A DNA stretch of 64,000 nt from Guadua angustifolia (lineage: Eukaryota; Streptophyta; Magnoliopsida; Poales; Poaceae), in contig CM070502.1 in assembly GCA_036346375.1 (NCBI GenBank), positions 75,407,190 through 75,471,189 of the forward strand, in the 5' to 3' direction. Position numbers and translations under genes: made by a program. Under the pieces are notes generated by a model, which was given only the letters and a program-made list of their open reading frames with translations, did no database searches and was not told the DNA's origin. Positions 45,837 through 56,325 of the stretch are shown piece after piece. Numbering within the stretch: position 1 is the first letter of the stretch; each line of letters starts with the position of its first letter.

Positions 45837-48559
45837 AAAAGACCAACCCAAACTTCGTGAAGGGCCATCAGTTCGGCAGTTCGCTCGGACAGATCCCGCT
45901 CCGCCAGCTCCTTCGTCGAGAAGGCCTCTGCTCGTGACGTGACCGTTGCGTCACGTTCCTCCACCGCCAACTTCTGCGCCTCCACGGCATCGCCGAGATC
46001 CTTCCGCAGCACTACAGATCGAAGCAATGTCAAAAGGAAGGCCCGGCATGTCCACGACTACTTAAGGTTGAGCTAGGGTTGGTTTGCTTACTCACCATGG
46101 AGGCCTCTGGGCGATGGAGGTCCCCTCGATCTTGGTCCGCCTCGCCACAAGACGCAGCATCCCCGGCGAGTCGACTACCGAGCTTGGTCTTCGCTCTGGA
46201 GGCGCACCACCTCTGACCGCGCGGCCTTTTCTGCGGCGGCGGCAGCCTCCTTGGCACTGTTGGCTGCCGCCAGGAGAGGCTCGAGTTCGGACACCCTTGC
46301 CCTCAAGGACCGGTTGGACCGGCGCTCCTCGAGCAAGACCTGCGCTACCTGGTCCAGCTCCTGGCGGGCCTTTTCTGCTTCTGCCCGCTCGCGCACCAAG
46401 GTCTCCCGAGCCTTGTGCGACTCGGAGTGCTGGCGGTCGTCCTCCTCTGCAGCAACCACCATCCGTTCATGCAAGATATGGAGGGACGCCGACTTCTCGC
46501 TCGACTGGGTCTGCAGTAACTGCAAAAGCCCGGGCACTCCATTTAGCCTGCTCACCACTAAAGCAAGTCGAAGGCTGAAGCTAAGCGGCCGGCCGAGCTT
46601 ACCTGGCTGGTCGGACGGGTGACGTCAGAGATGACTTTCAGCGCCCCGTCAGCTGAGCCAAGGGCGAATGCTAGACCTTTCCGGATCTGGCCCAGGTGAG
46701 CCTCCACTCGTTGCGTACCCTCTTGGAGGGCACCCCACGACCTGGCCTCGGCCTCAATGTCCAAAGACAGCGCCTGCTTCTTGGTCGGTCGCCGCCAAAG
46801 GTTAGCATGAGCCGGGGCCCTGGTCGCGGGAACGCGTCGCCGCCTCCACCTGCGATCCGCCATCGGCCACCTCCGGCGTCTGGATCATCCTCTCTGACGG
46901 GCCTTTGGGTTCCGACGCCGGGGTAGCCGCAGACGCCGGGATTGCGCCAATTTAGCGCAGTTTCGGCGGTGGCGTGAAGCTTCCTTCGCCCTCGCGGCCT
47001 CCGACCAGACTCGACCGTCAAGAGGCACCAGAGTTTCCCCGCGCCTCGTTCCCTCCGGAGCCTCTGGCGGTGGTCTCAATTCTGCTGGCAGTGACGGCTC
47101 GGCGTTCAACACCCCAACTGTCGCCGGAGGCAGATCCGACGCCGGGTCTCGTTGAACCACCGCCGCTTCAGAGCAGACCACCGTAGAGCGAGGGAATGGC
47201 AATGGCAGCTGTGCTCTCTTCGCCGGCCTCCGTGGCGGAGGCAAATCGCCTTTCCGTTTCCCTAGGGACGTCTCCCCTTGGGGAACATCTGCCTGGGGCC
47301 CGACGATAGCGGTGCTCGTACCGGCACCCTCGTTGGGCTCACCGCTGATTTGCGGCCCGAGGAAGGCCTCATAGGGATCGCCGAAGTTATCGCCACCATC
47401 GTCGCTCGAGGACGACTCCGCATCGGCCATACTGATAGCGGTCGACACGGAGGTTTCCTTGCAGCTTGCCCTAGCCAGCAGCTCCTTCTTCTTCCTCCTC
47501 TTCTCCTCCCTCCGCTTCTTGCGGGCGGATTCATTCAGGGCGGCCGCCTCATGGTCCTGGGCCCTCTGCTGCTTTTCCCCTGGCAGCAGCGCTCGGGACA
47601 CCATCCGGCCTAGCCCCTGGACAACACGAAGGCGGCGGTCAAATCATATGCCAAAAACTAAGGAGATGGAAGAAAAAGAGGAAGGGAACCGCTCGGCTTA
47701 CCAAATCTGGGGGGTTCTCCGCCGAGAAAGGGTCGGGGCCGCCACCCGCCACCGCGGCGGCGCCCCCGACCAGCACGGTGGCTACTCTGGCCTCAAGCTC
47801 CGACGCAGCGAGCTCTTCCGCGACCATCCTCAGGGGGTAGGATGCCCCGCCGTACAGGAACATCGGGCGCGCCCTTTCCATGAGGGGTTGCACGCACATC
47901 TTCATGAACGCGCGTACAACGATGCCACCGGTCAGGCCCCGCTCCCGCTGGAGCTCGATCCGCTCCAGAATCGGCGCCACCTTCTTCTTCTCCCTTTTGT
48001 CGAGGCCCCAGCCCCACTCGTTCCTTGACTCGGGGAGACGGCCGGTGAAGGCTGGGGCGTTGCCTCCCAGGTTCCGAGTGTAGAACCAGTCGGAGTACCA
48101 CCCCCGGTTCGACGTCGGCAGCTTCAGAGGGATGTACTCCGTCCCGCGGCTGGAACGCAGCTGTAGGGCCACGCCTCCCATGGACGCCGTAGCATCCGCC
48201 GTCTTATCCTTCCACAGTCGGGCGTAGAAGAAGTACTTCCACAGCAGCCAGTGGGGCTCGATCCCCAGGAACGCCTCACATAGCGTCATAAAAATTGCTA
48301 TGTGGAGCACGCCGTTAGGGTTGAGGTGATGCACCTCCACCCCGTAATAATGCAGCATCCCGCGGACGAAGGGATGAAGTGGGAGTCCGAACCCGCGCTC
48401 AAAGAACCAGGCAGGCACCACGATCTCTTCTTCCTCCGGCGCCGGTTCCGCGGCTCCCGTCGGGACCCTCCACTGCGAGGCCTCTTGCGGTGGAAGGAAC
48501 CCTTTCCTCTCCAGGCCGAGCGCGCGGCTGGGTTGGGCGGTGCACTCCGACCACGACAT
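45837..48559 (-). pseudogene. Element 3 antisense ORF, 3'-truncated
   Basis: The first exon (48559 to about 47646) is open for 306 codons. It holds the family core: PAWFFERGFGLPLHPFVRGMLHYYGVEVHHLNPNGVLHIAIFMTLCEAFLGIEPHWLLWKYFF, then WYSDWFYTRNLG and GLDKREKKKVAPILERIELQRERGLTGG. The next part (47604-46885) is basic then Pro-rich (ESARKKRREEKRRKKKELL). The last parts (46558-46175 and 46033-45837) are coiled coil. The intron-like gaps have plausible GT-AG borders. It is the best preserved N-terminal domain of the four related ORFs in the window. A CATAAATT box lies near 48725-48731, about 170 bp upstream. Confidence 0.75.
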
Positions 48560-49639
48560 CTCCAGTGCGTAAACGATCGAAAAGTCGGAAAGAATGTGAG
48601 TAACTCTCTCCCGACTCCTTTGGCTCTCTTTTTCGTCTCAGGCGAGGCCGATAAGCGAGGAAGGTAAAGGCCAGGGGGCGGCGAAAGCGAAAGCAGAAGC
48701 GTACCCTAGCACCCCTCGGCGCCGAATTTATGGGCGTCGAACAGGCACCGCCCAAAACAGGCATCAGCCGGACACGTGCCGACCAGATACGCGCCAGTAA
48801 AACGGGCCTCGTACGAAGCGTCGCCCGTCTCGTCGAAGCACCACGTCGCGCCGCAGGTGAGTCGTGTCGCTTCCAATCATTTCGCTTAGCATTTAATTCT
48901 CGCACACGTATTAAATGCTAACAGAGGCGCCAGGGCATCGCTCTGGGCGAGACGCCCTGCGACCTCTCGATCTCCGCCTTCGGGTCGGCTCGAATTGGGC
49001 CAATGCAGGTACCAAAAGACCACCAGGCCGTAGCGGCCTCGAGGTGGCGAGAGGGCTTGAATGCCTAATCATTAAGACCTGACTGCGGGTTCCAAAGGCA
49101 AAGTCCACCGAGTGGATCTCTAGCCGACCCCGGCAGGCAAAGCGAGCGAGGGGCGAGTTCAAGGCGAACCCTCGATGGGTCTCTAGTTGGGTTGGCGGAC
49201 GACCCAATCGTCTTAACTAGTGTCCGAGACCATACTTCAAACTCTCCTGGAGCCCAGAAGGGCAAGCAGCCAACCGCGCCCGAAGTTACGAACGGCTCGG
49301 GTCCGACATGAGATTGAGTAAAGAAATGTTTTTTATGGGTTGCCCCCAGCGGGTCGGACGCCCGACGTAGGGACTGTCCGCTAGGGGATCCCTTACCGAG
49401 GGGATCTCCAGGGCCCACTCGGATTACCCGTTAGTAGCTCCACGAGCACGGTGTTCGGCCGACGTATGGCAAACACGTGCTTGCTCACCCTCCGTGTCCC
49501 ACATGCAGACGTAGGCGTATCGTGGGACCGAAGCAATTTCTCCTCCCGCAGATTGCCTCGCCCGACGAGGACTCGGGGTGGACGCCCTTCGCCTAGCTCC
49601 GGCGTTAAACCAGCCCGACTAACTCGTCTAGCTATGACG

Positions 49640-50130
49640 TAAAACTAGCCTCACTAGCACTCGGGAACCAGAACCTCTCGTGAAGGCATCTGGACCTCCC
49701 TGCCGACCACGGCCGCGTCCAGCTATGACGTAAAACGAGCACTCGGGAACCAGAATCTCTCGCGAAGGCATCTGGACCTCCCTGCCGACCACGGTCGCGT
49801 CCAGCTATGACGTAAAATGAGCACTCGGGAACCAAAACCTCTCGCGAAGGCATCTGGACCTCCTTGCCGACCACTGCCACGTCCAGCTAAGATGTAAAAA
49901 CGAGCACTCGGGAACCAGAACCTCTCGCGAAGGTATCTGGACCTCCCTGCCGACCACAGCCGCGTCCAGCTATGACATAAAACGAGTACTCGGGAACCAG
50001 AACCTCTCGTGAAGGCATCTGGGTCTCCCTGCTGACCACGGCCGCGTCTAGCTATGACGTAAAACGAGCATTCGAAAAGCGGAACCTTGTGCAAAGGCGT
50101 CCAAGCATCCGTGCCGGCTGGCATGACGTC
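49640..50130. repeat. 82-bp tandem repeat in the element 3 LTR, about six copies
   Basis: ACTCGGGAACCAGAACCTCT recurs at 49659, 49741, 49823, 49906 and 49988, with a decayed copy at 50070. The unit also contains CTGGACCTCCCTGCCGACCA and GTCCAGCTATGACGTAAAA. TGACGT, the core of bZIP (ASF-1/TGA) binding sites, is present in most units. Confidence 0.93.
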
Positions 50131-51301
50131 AAACCAGAGCTCTCCGACCGGGTCGGTCGGACTCGTTTGACTCGAAGTACCCGATCGCTCTCCGACCGCC
50201 GGGGCTCGGTTACTTGACCCGCAAGGCCACACATTGCCTAATCGGAGCGATCGACCGGTCGGTCGACCGCCCTCCAAAAATTCCCGATCCGCCTGGAGGT
50301 TCAGGGCCGACCAAGTCCGATCGCGTCACTCAGTCGGATTCTTTACCGACCGACATAAACCCCCGACCGGTTCTCCAAACCCGTTCGGGCTACACTACCA
50401 CCAGCGCTCCACAAGACTGTCAGAACTAACCGACTGTGAATGGTCGGACCCGCCAGTAAGGAAGCCACCCCAAGAATACCGTCGCCCGTCATGCGGCGTC
50501 ATGATTGAAGGGATCGTGCTTGAAGAGAGGGGCGAAGGGTCCGCCCAGAACGCTGCGTTCGGGGCTACCGAAGACTCTTGCGAATACTCAAACCAGGGGT
50601 ACCCCACAGCAAAGTATACATCTATTTCAAGATCATATCTCTCTCAGTCATCTGGGCTCAGAGCCCAGGTTGACAACGATGCAGAGTGCTGGAGGGGATG
50701 TTACCAAAAAGCCCCCGTCCCTCACGAATGGGATTATCCCTAAATATCGACTGGATCGCCAGATGAACTATCTTAGGTCCTATCTTGGGCCCAAGGGAGC
50801 GCAAATGGTCGCTCGGCCACAATCCGGCCCGACAGGGGCACTCCGACCAGGCTACCGATCGGGCGTCCCCTCAGGCCCCGACCAAGCAACTGGTCGGGCG
50901 TTCCCACAGGCTCCGACCAGATCACCGGTCAGAACCTTCGCCTCAACGGCCTCCGCCACGACGATGGCCGACTCCAAGACGGTCACTTGTCCCATGGATA
51001 CGACGTCCATGCTGGGGCAGGTGGTTCCGTCCCAAGACGACGCCGGGTTCGCTGGGTCAAACGTCCGCCCCTTTACCTCGTCAGAACGAGGAGCGTCGCA
51101 ACCCAAAGACAGTAACGCCAAGATCGGACAAAGTAACAGAGGGCGGTCGCACCTTCCCAACGGAGCGCCATCCGTTGTGTCTACCAACCCAGCATGGGAC
51201 GAACAGGAAGCTATCAATCGCTGAGACCGAAGACCGAGACTCCCGGGCGTAGCATACCCCTACCACTTTTTCTCCAAATTACTGTGTAACCTGCCTCCTC
51301 C

Positions 51302-51310
51302 GTCTATATA
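51302..51310 (+). promoter_or_regulatory. TATA box of the element 3 LTR
   Basis: TATATAAGG is preceded by a GC-rich stretch and followed about 30 bp on by AAGAACAACAAAAAAAACAC, a typical plant leader. Confidence 0.65.
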
Positions 51311-53223
51311 AGGGGAGGTAGGGTCCTCCAAGAAGAACAACAAAAAAAACACTCTCTCATTTTTCGCATTCCACCTCGCTTATACGCTCGACCCGATTCG
51401 GACTTTCTGACCCGGGCGAGCGTTCTTAGCTCCTGGGCGCCATCACACGAGGGGACGCTAAGGGCCTGTCCTTAGCCCTCACATGTAATCCACCATAATC
51501 TGAGTAATGAAATCCACCACACTCTGAGTAATGAAATCCACCACCACGAACTGGACATAGGGACATTCGGCCCGAACCAGTATAAATTCGGGACTCCTTT
51601 AGTCTGTCCATTCAAGGAGAGGGGGCGCGCGGCCCCTATACTTACAAATTTACTTGCTGGTTATACGAAACACCGACAACGGGTACCAAGCCGTAGCACA
51701 GGCACACTCCCCCAAACAGTTAACCTATGTAACTGCCACCCTGAGGTATCAAAGGTAAGACATCAGAATCCTACTAAACTAGGTCTTCCCATTCAGACAT
51801 GTGGTTATACGAGAGACTCAGGTCAAAGGCTTGCAAGGTAAGGTCCATAACTGACCAAGGCAAGACTTCCTTCTCTCAAATTGGCACACAGGCCTCACAT
51901 CACTCAAAACCCACCAAATGCCACACAGGCCCACCTGGCATGAAGTCTCGGTCCACTTGCCCCGGTCTAAATCCATTTCCACCCCAAGTGGTTTAACGGT
52001 GCAACACATGCCGTAATCATCCTTCATGCAGAACCACACAGGTCTCTACATTCCAACATCATTACCAACAATATTTCACCTTTTATCGAAAAGCATTCAC
52101 TATTTCTTTAGTCAATATTGCTTTTGTACTCCAAACAGAATTGTTCATGTTATAGGCATGGCTAAGCAACTATTCACGGTCTAGCCTCCCGTGTTGGCAC
52201 AATATTATCAACCAACTAATATTACCAAACCTAAATTATCAAAGGAATCATGGCATATGAATGACAATAACAAGGTGTTAATAACAATTAGGTTGATTAG
52301 CTAATTCACCCAAAATATTTAAATCCATTTTTAGTTGAATTAGCATGCATAATTTGAAACAAAATACATTTCAAAACTTAGGAGCAACATGGTCAAAGTA
52401 CAACTTGCCTTCAAAGAGTTGCTGATCCTGATCCGGAGTAGATTCTTGTGCAGGAAATTCCTCCTCGAAGTTCTCCGACAAATCAACGTCTACCCAAATC
52501 ATATGTACACGCAATAAATACATTTTCTAGAGAGTAAATTCAACTCTAAAAATTCCATAAAATTCACCAATAAATAGATCTTGATTTTACAAATTTTTAA
52601 AAATTGGAATCACTCAAATCGGAGTTAAAACGCAAAAGTTATAATCATTTGAAGTTTGAAAATAAATCAAAAAGAATAAACCGAATTTCTTTATTTATTT
52701 TTATACGAAAAATTCCGGAATAATGACGTCAGCATGGCTAATAATGACGTCAGCACCGAAAACATTTTCAACCGAATATATTTATTTATTATTGTTTTTA
52801 TTATTTCAAAATTATTTATGACGACACGTGGCAAGATCTGGCCTTGACACGCGTCAGCGCATTATCAATCCGCGGCTTGATCTAATCTCTACCGTTTGAT
52901 TAAAAATGCACGGCCACGATTCATGCGGCGATGCGGCTCGGATTTATTCCGGAGTTGACACGTGGCACAATCTCAACCACTGGATCAAGATCTAACGGCA
53001 GAGATCAAATCGAATGTAGCTCAGCTGACCCAGTCAAACGCCAAGATTCGTGCACTTGCCACGCGTCTCAATCTGAACCGTGCGATGAAATCAACGGCCG
53101 AGATTGCACCTACACTTCGGATCGCTACTGCGGTGCTGACACGTGGCATCATCTCGACCAACGGATCAAAATCGAATCTACGACTATCGACTAAGTGACG
53201 CCGACAAAGAATGACTCTGTCAC

Positions 53224-53560
53224 CACTACAACACGGATATAGCTTTCGGGGCATTTAATTTTACATGGCATTTGAGTCAAATGCCGCCAAATAAAGATTT
53301 TGTGGCATTTATTTGGATTTAGGGGCGTTTAATTGTTTGGCACATAATATTTGCCGGTGAAAGAATTTTCTGGCATAAAATAATGCCAGCTTATCATTTT
53401 ATTAAGGGGCATTTATAAATGTTAGCTTAAAATCTATGTTGATATATATTATTTGCCAAATAATATGAAAAGAGGGGTATATAATAAATACCGAGATAGG
53501 GTAAGGATGAATTTTTTATATGCCACATATGTAAATGCCGTGGATACTCACTACTTTCAG
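53224..53560 (+). repeat. Left subterminal repeats of the CACTA element
   Basis: Repeated GGCATTT, AAATGCC and GGGGCGTTTAA motifs in both directions follow the terminal inverted repeat. Such motifs bind transposase in En/Spm elements. Confidence 0.85.
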
Positions 53561-53646
53561 GCGCGAACGAAAACTAGGTCGCGCCCGCGCCGCGCGGAGG
53601 AAAACTAGCAAAAAGGAAAAAAAAAGGCAAAAGGCGCCTCGATCGA

Positions 53647-53912
53647 TGTCTCACATATCCTCTTTGGCTAGTTGCGCTTGCGCCGCAGCGCTCTCGCCGC
53701 CGCCGGGCGCTGGCCCCAACTGGCACTCGCCTGCACCAGGCTCGCCACCACCCACCGCCCCACCCCTGCCTGGCAATTGGATCTCGACTCCCAGCAACAG
53801 GCCAACGCCCATGGAGGCCGACGGAGGAGGGCGTACCGGCGCCGACGTAGAGGATGATGTCACTCAGGTTGTATTCTGCCCACCCAAGCTTGTGAAATGC
53901 AGCCATCTGTGA
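53647..53912 (+). other. Proline-rich open segment inside the CACTA element, possible captured first exon
   Basis: A GC-rich island begins with MSHISSLASCACAAALSPPPGAGPNW and runs 88 codons with SPPPTAPPLPGNW and an acidic GADVEDDVTQ before a possible CAG/GTTGTA donor. GC content contrasts sharply with its surroundings, typical of a grass first exon. I do not recognise the gene, and it need not belong to the PLD fragment downstream. Confidence 0.35.
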
Positions 53913-56325
53913 AATAGAAGGCCGAAGCAAAGGATAACAGTTATCTAGACTCATCCTTCTATTTCAAGTAAAATAGCATCTAAAGCTGGAGAGTCTCGTC
54001 AAGGAAACTAGTGAACTACACATTTGAAGTTCAGGTTAGTTTTGTTTGATTGGTGATGCTTAATTCTGAAGTGTCATTAAGTCAGGTATAGGAAATAATT
54101 TGTCATGTTCGATAGTCTATGTTAGGCCTTGTCCTCGAAATGTTTCTGTTGTAGCACTCTGTGTAGATTTGTAGGCTTGCATTACTATTCACGACACGGG
54201 AGAATGATATTATGTTTGCTTCTTTGACTTTTTTGTTGAAAGCCCCAACCTGATTGAACATGCTTTTGTATTTGGTAATGCACACACATATCCACGGGAT
54301 ACATATCTATTGCTAAGAGCATGTTTTAAAAGTTTGCAGCAGTACATCACCTAGACAAGATTATCATGTTCTTTCTAATGGTAGAGGGACATGATCAAAT
54401 AGGGAACATAAGTTAACAGCAAGCAAGAAGTTAGAAGCATTATGGTTAATATTTCTTGCTATGGTGATATTTTACGCACTATTTGATTCCAATCTCATGC
54501 CAAGTAGTCTGGCACTAAACTTGATAAAGTAAAAGCTTCGCGACGTATAACAACATAGTTTGAGCATTAGCTTCACTTTGCATGGTGACTGTCATAATGA
54601 AACTGTAGGTTCCCAAGCCAACAGTAAGAAATACATGCTGGAAGAATTGTTTTGTCACGAACTCTAATAATCAGTGGCAGTGTTGCACCATTCTCATGTG
54701 GTTCTGGTTTAGTGTAGTCCTGATTTACTTTTATTTACCCTCTGCACTGATACCAATATTCATTACTGACTACAATGATGCATTGGTTAGCTGTTAGCAC
54801 ATCAGTACAAATATTTCTGCAAGTATGTCTGTAAATTAAAAAAAATGTTATCTCCATCATGTATGACCAGTGTTTTATCTTATTTTCCTGTAAATTGGAT
54901 TGATATACTACAGTTTACATGATCACATTGATATACGTGTCAAATTGCAGATCACAGGAATACATGATTATTTGTCCATGCTACAAAGCATGTCCTGAAG
55001 CCCAAACATGAACCATCGATTGCAAAGGCTATAGCCAAGCTTTTGAAGAACACAGAACGGTAAACTCACTGGTATGAACCTCAGAATTTACCATACCTTT
55101 TAACTAATATGTTATTGCTGTCACAACATTGTAGGTAGGTGAAATTCCAACTCATCTGTATTTATTAATCACGGGTCCATACCTCACATGTTCTTATTTT
55201 AAAATTTAGCAAGAAGCCAGGCATTTTTTCTTTTCTTTTACTAGAGGGTGGAAATACATGAAATATTCATGCCTTTATTTACCAGTCAATTGGTTCAACA
55301 AGTGCACTGAATGTCAAAGCACAGTTAGATTCCATTTTACTTCTTTTTAATGAAGTATTTGGCATCAGTCTATATCTTGCTAGTTTTTCCCCCCAATTTG
55401 TTCTCTGGCCGAATGTGAAATGTAATTTTTAACAATGCCAGCAAGAAATTTTGGAGAGAAAATCAGTAGGGGAGGTTTGTATGATGTTATAGGCAATGTT
55501 TGTATAACATACGTGTCAACCTAATAAAACTGGGGAGGTGCTAATGTTTATTTCATTGTATATTTAAGGCTTTCCTTCAAAAAAATAATTAAGGTATTTA
55601 CCAAACAGAAATTCAGTTGTTTAGCTCTAAACGCTGATAACAAGATCATCTCAGCTACAATATACTTTCCTCATTGTGGCATTGCTTACTAATATAAAGT
55701 TTCCTCTTGTTTTATTTATAGTGGCATGCATGCATGGGCTACGTGCACATATATTAATGCTAGAGAGACTAATGGGATTCCTCTTGTTTTGAACCGGCCA
55801 GTGAGAAGGTCAGTGAGAAGGTCTCATCTCAACACTGGTACTATATGATTAACCACCCATTAAGATAATTTCCAAGAGTGTCTTGGAGTAGAATCTCTTG
55901 AGCAATGATTTTTGGAACTTTGATTCCTGCATGTTTGCCATCACCATGCAGAAAATGAGGAGACTTCTAGCAGGACTGCCAGCCTCAACATTGTTACAAG
56001 CAGCACTGGTGGTGCCGAGGTATGTCATGATCCTTAAATTCGCAATGGGAATGATTGCTTGGTAATATAATGTGACAAGTATAGTGGTCATTTTTAACCC
56101 TGGTCAGTTTGTGCTTGTGCATGTTGTTGATCCATTCTTTCCTTTTGTGGGTATGTGTGTTTGTTTGGTTGCATTATCAGTGCGTCTAAAAAAAGATTGT
56201 GTTATCAGTGGAAGCTGCTTTAGCTTCTTAATATATGTATGGTTCGAAGGCAGCTTTGCTGGCACACTTGATTAAGTTAGACCTGAAGGTTTCTGTAACT
56301 TGATTAGTGTATTAAAGTTTTTCAG
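53913..56325. other. CACTA interior, intron-like AT-rich sequence
   Basis: No confident coding sequence. A short piece at about 55949-56021 (AG acceptor, ENEET-like peptide, GTATGT donor) could be a decayed exon just upstream of the PLD exons, since PLD proteins carry an EET motif there. Confidence 0.4.

Larger units (their letters stand above)
45837..51678 (+). mobile_element. Ty3/gypsy element 3 remnant: antisense ORF plus 3' LTR
   Basis: Only the 3' part remains: an antisense ORF on the minus strand (48559 to 45837) and a long plus-oriented LTR (about 49221-51678). Gag-pol is missing, and the left edge cuts through the coiled-coil part of the ORF, so a deletion removed the rest. The family differs from elements 1 and 2, with much longer LTRs and a diverged ORF. 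Confidence 0.75.
49221..51678 (+). repeat. LTR of element 3 (about 2.46 kb)
   Basis: It ends ACACCGACA at 51678. A TATATAAGGGGAGG box at about 51303 is followed by an A-rich leader, so it reads plus. The left edge TGTCCGAGAC at 49221 was chosen because it complements the ending and follows a CTTAACTAG purine/CTAG junction like those of elements 1 and 2. No second copy exists, so this edge is uncertain. U3 contains an 82-bp tandem repeat. Confidence 0.6.

Noticed and set aside
48714..48731. GGCGCCG near an ATTTATGGG junction as a primer-binding site and LTR end of a minus-strand element 3
   Set aside because: The LTR to its right has plus-strand TATA and leader signals, and by analogy with elements 1 and 2 the minus-strand ORF here is the antisense ORF. 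The CATAAATT fits better as that ORF's TATA box.
49640..50130. Regular repeats that could be taken for a CRISPR array
   Set aside because: The whole 82-bp unit is repeated with no unique spacers, in a plant LTR. It is a minisatellite.
50505..51224. Open frame of 239 codons on the plus strand as a host gene
   Set aside because: It lies wholly inside the U3 of the element 3 LTR, has low-complexity composition and no recognisable domain.
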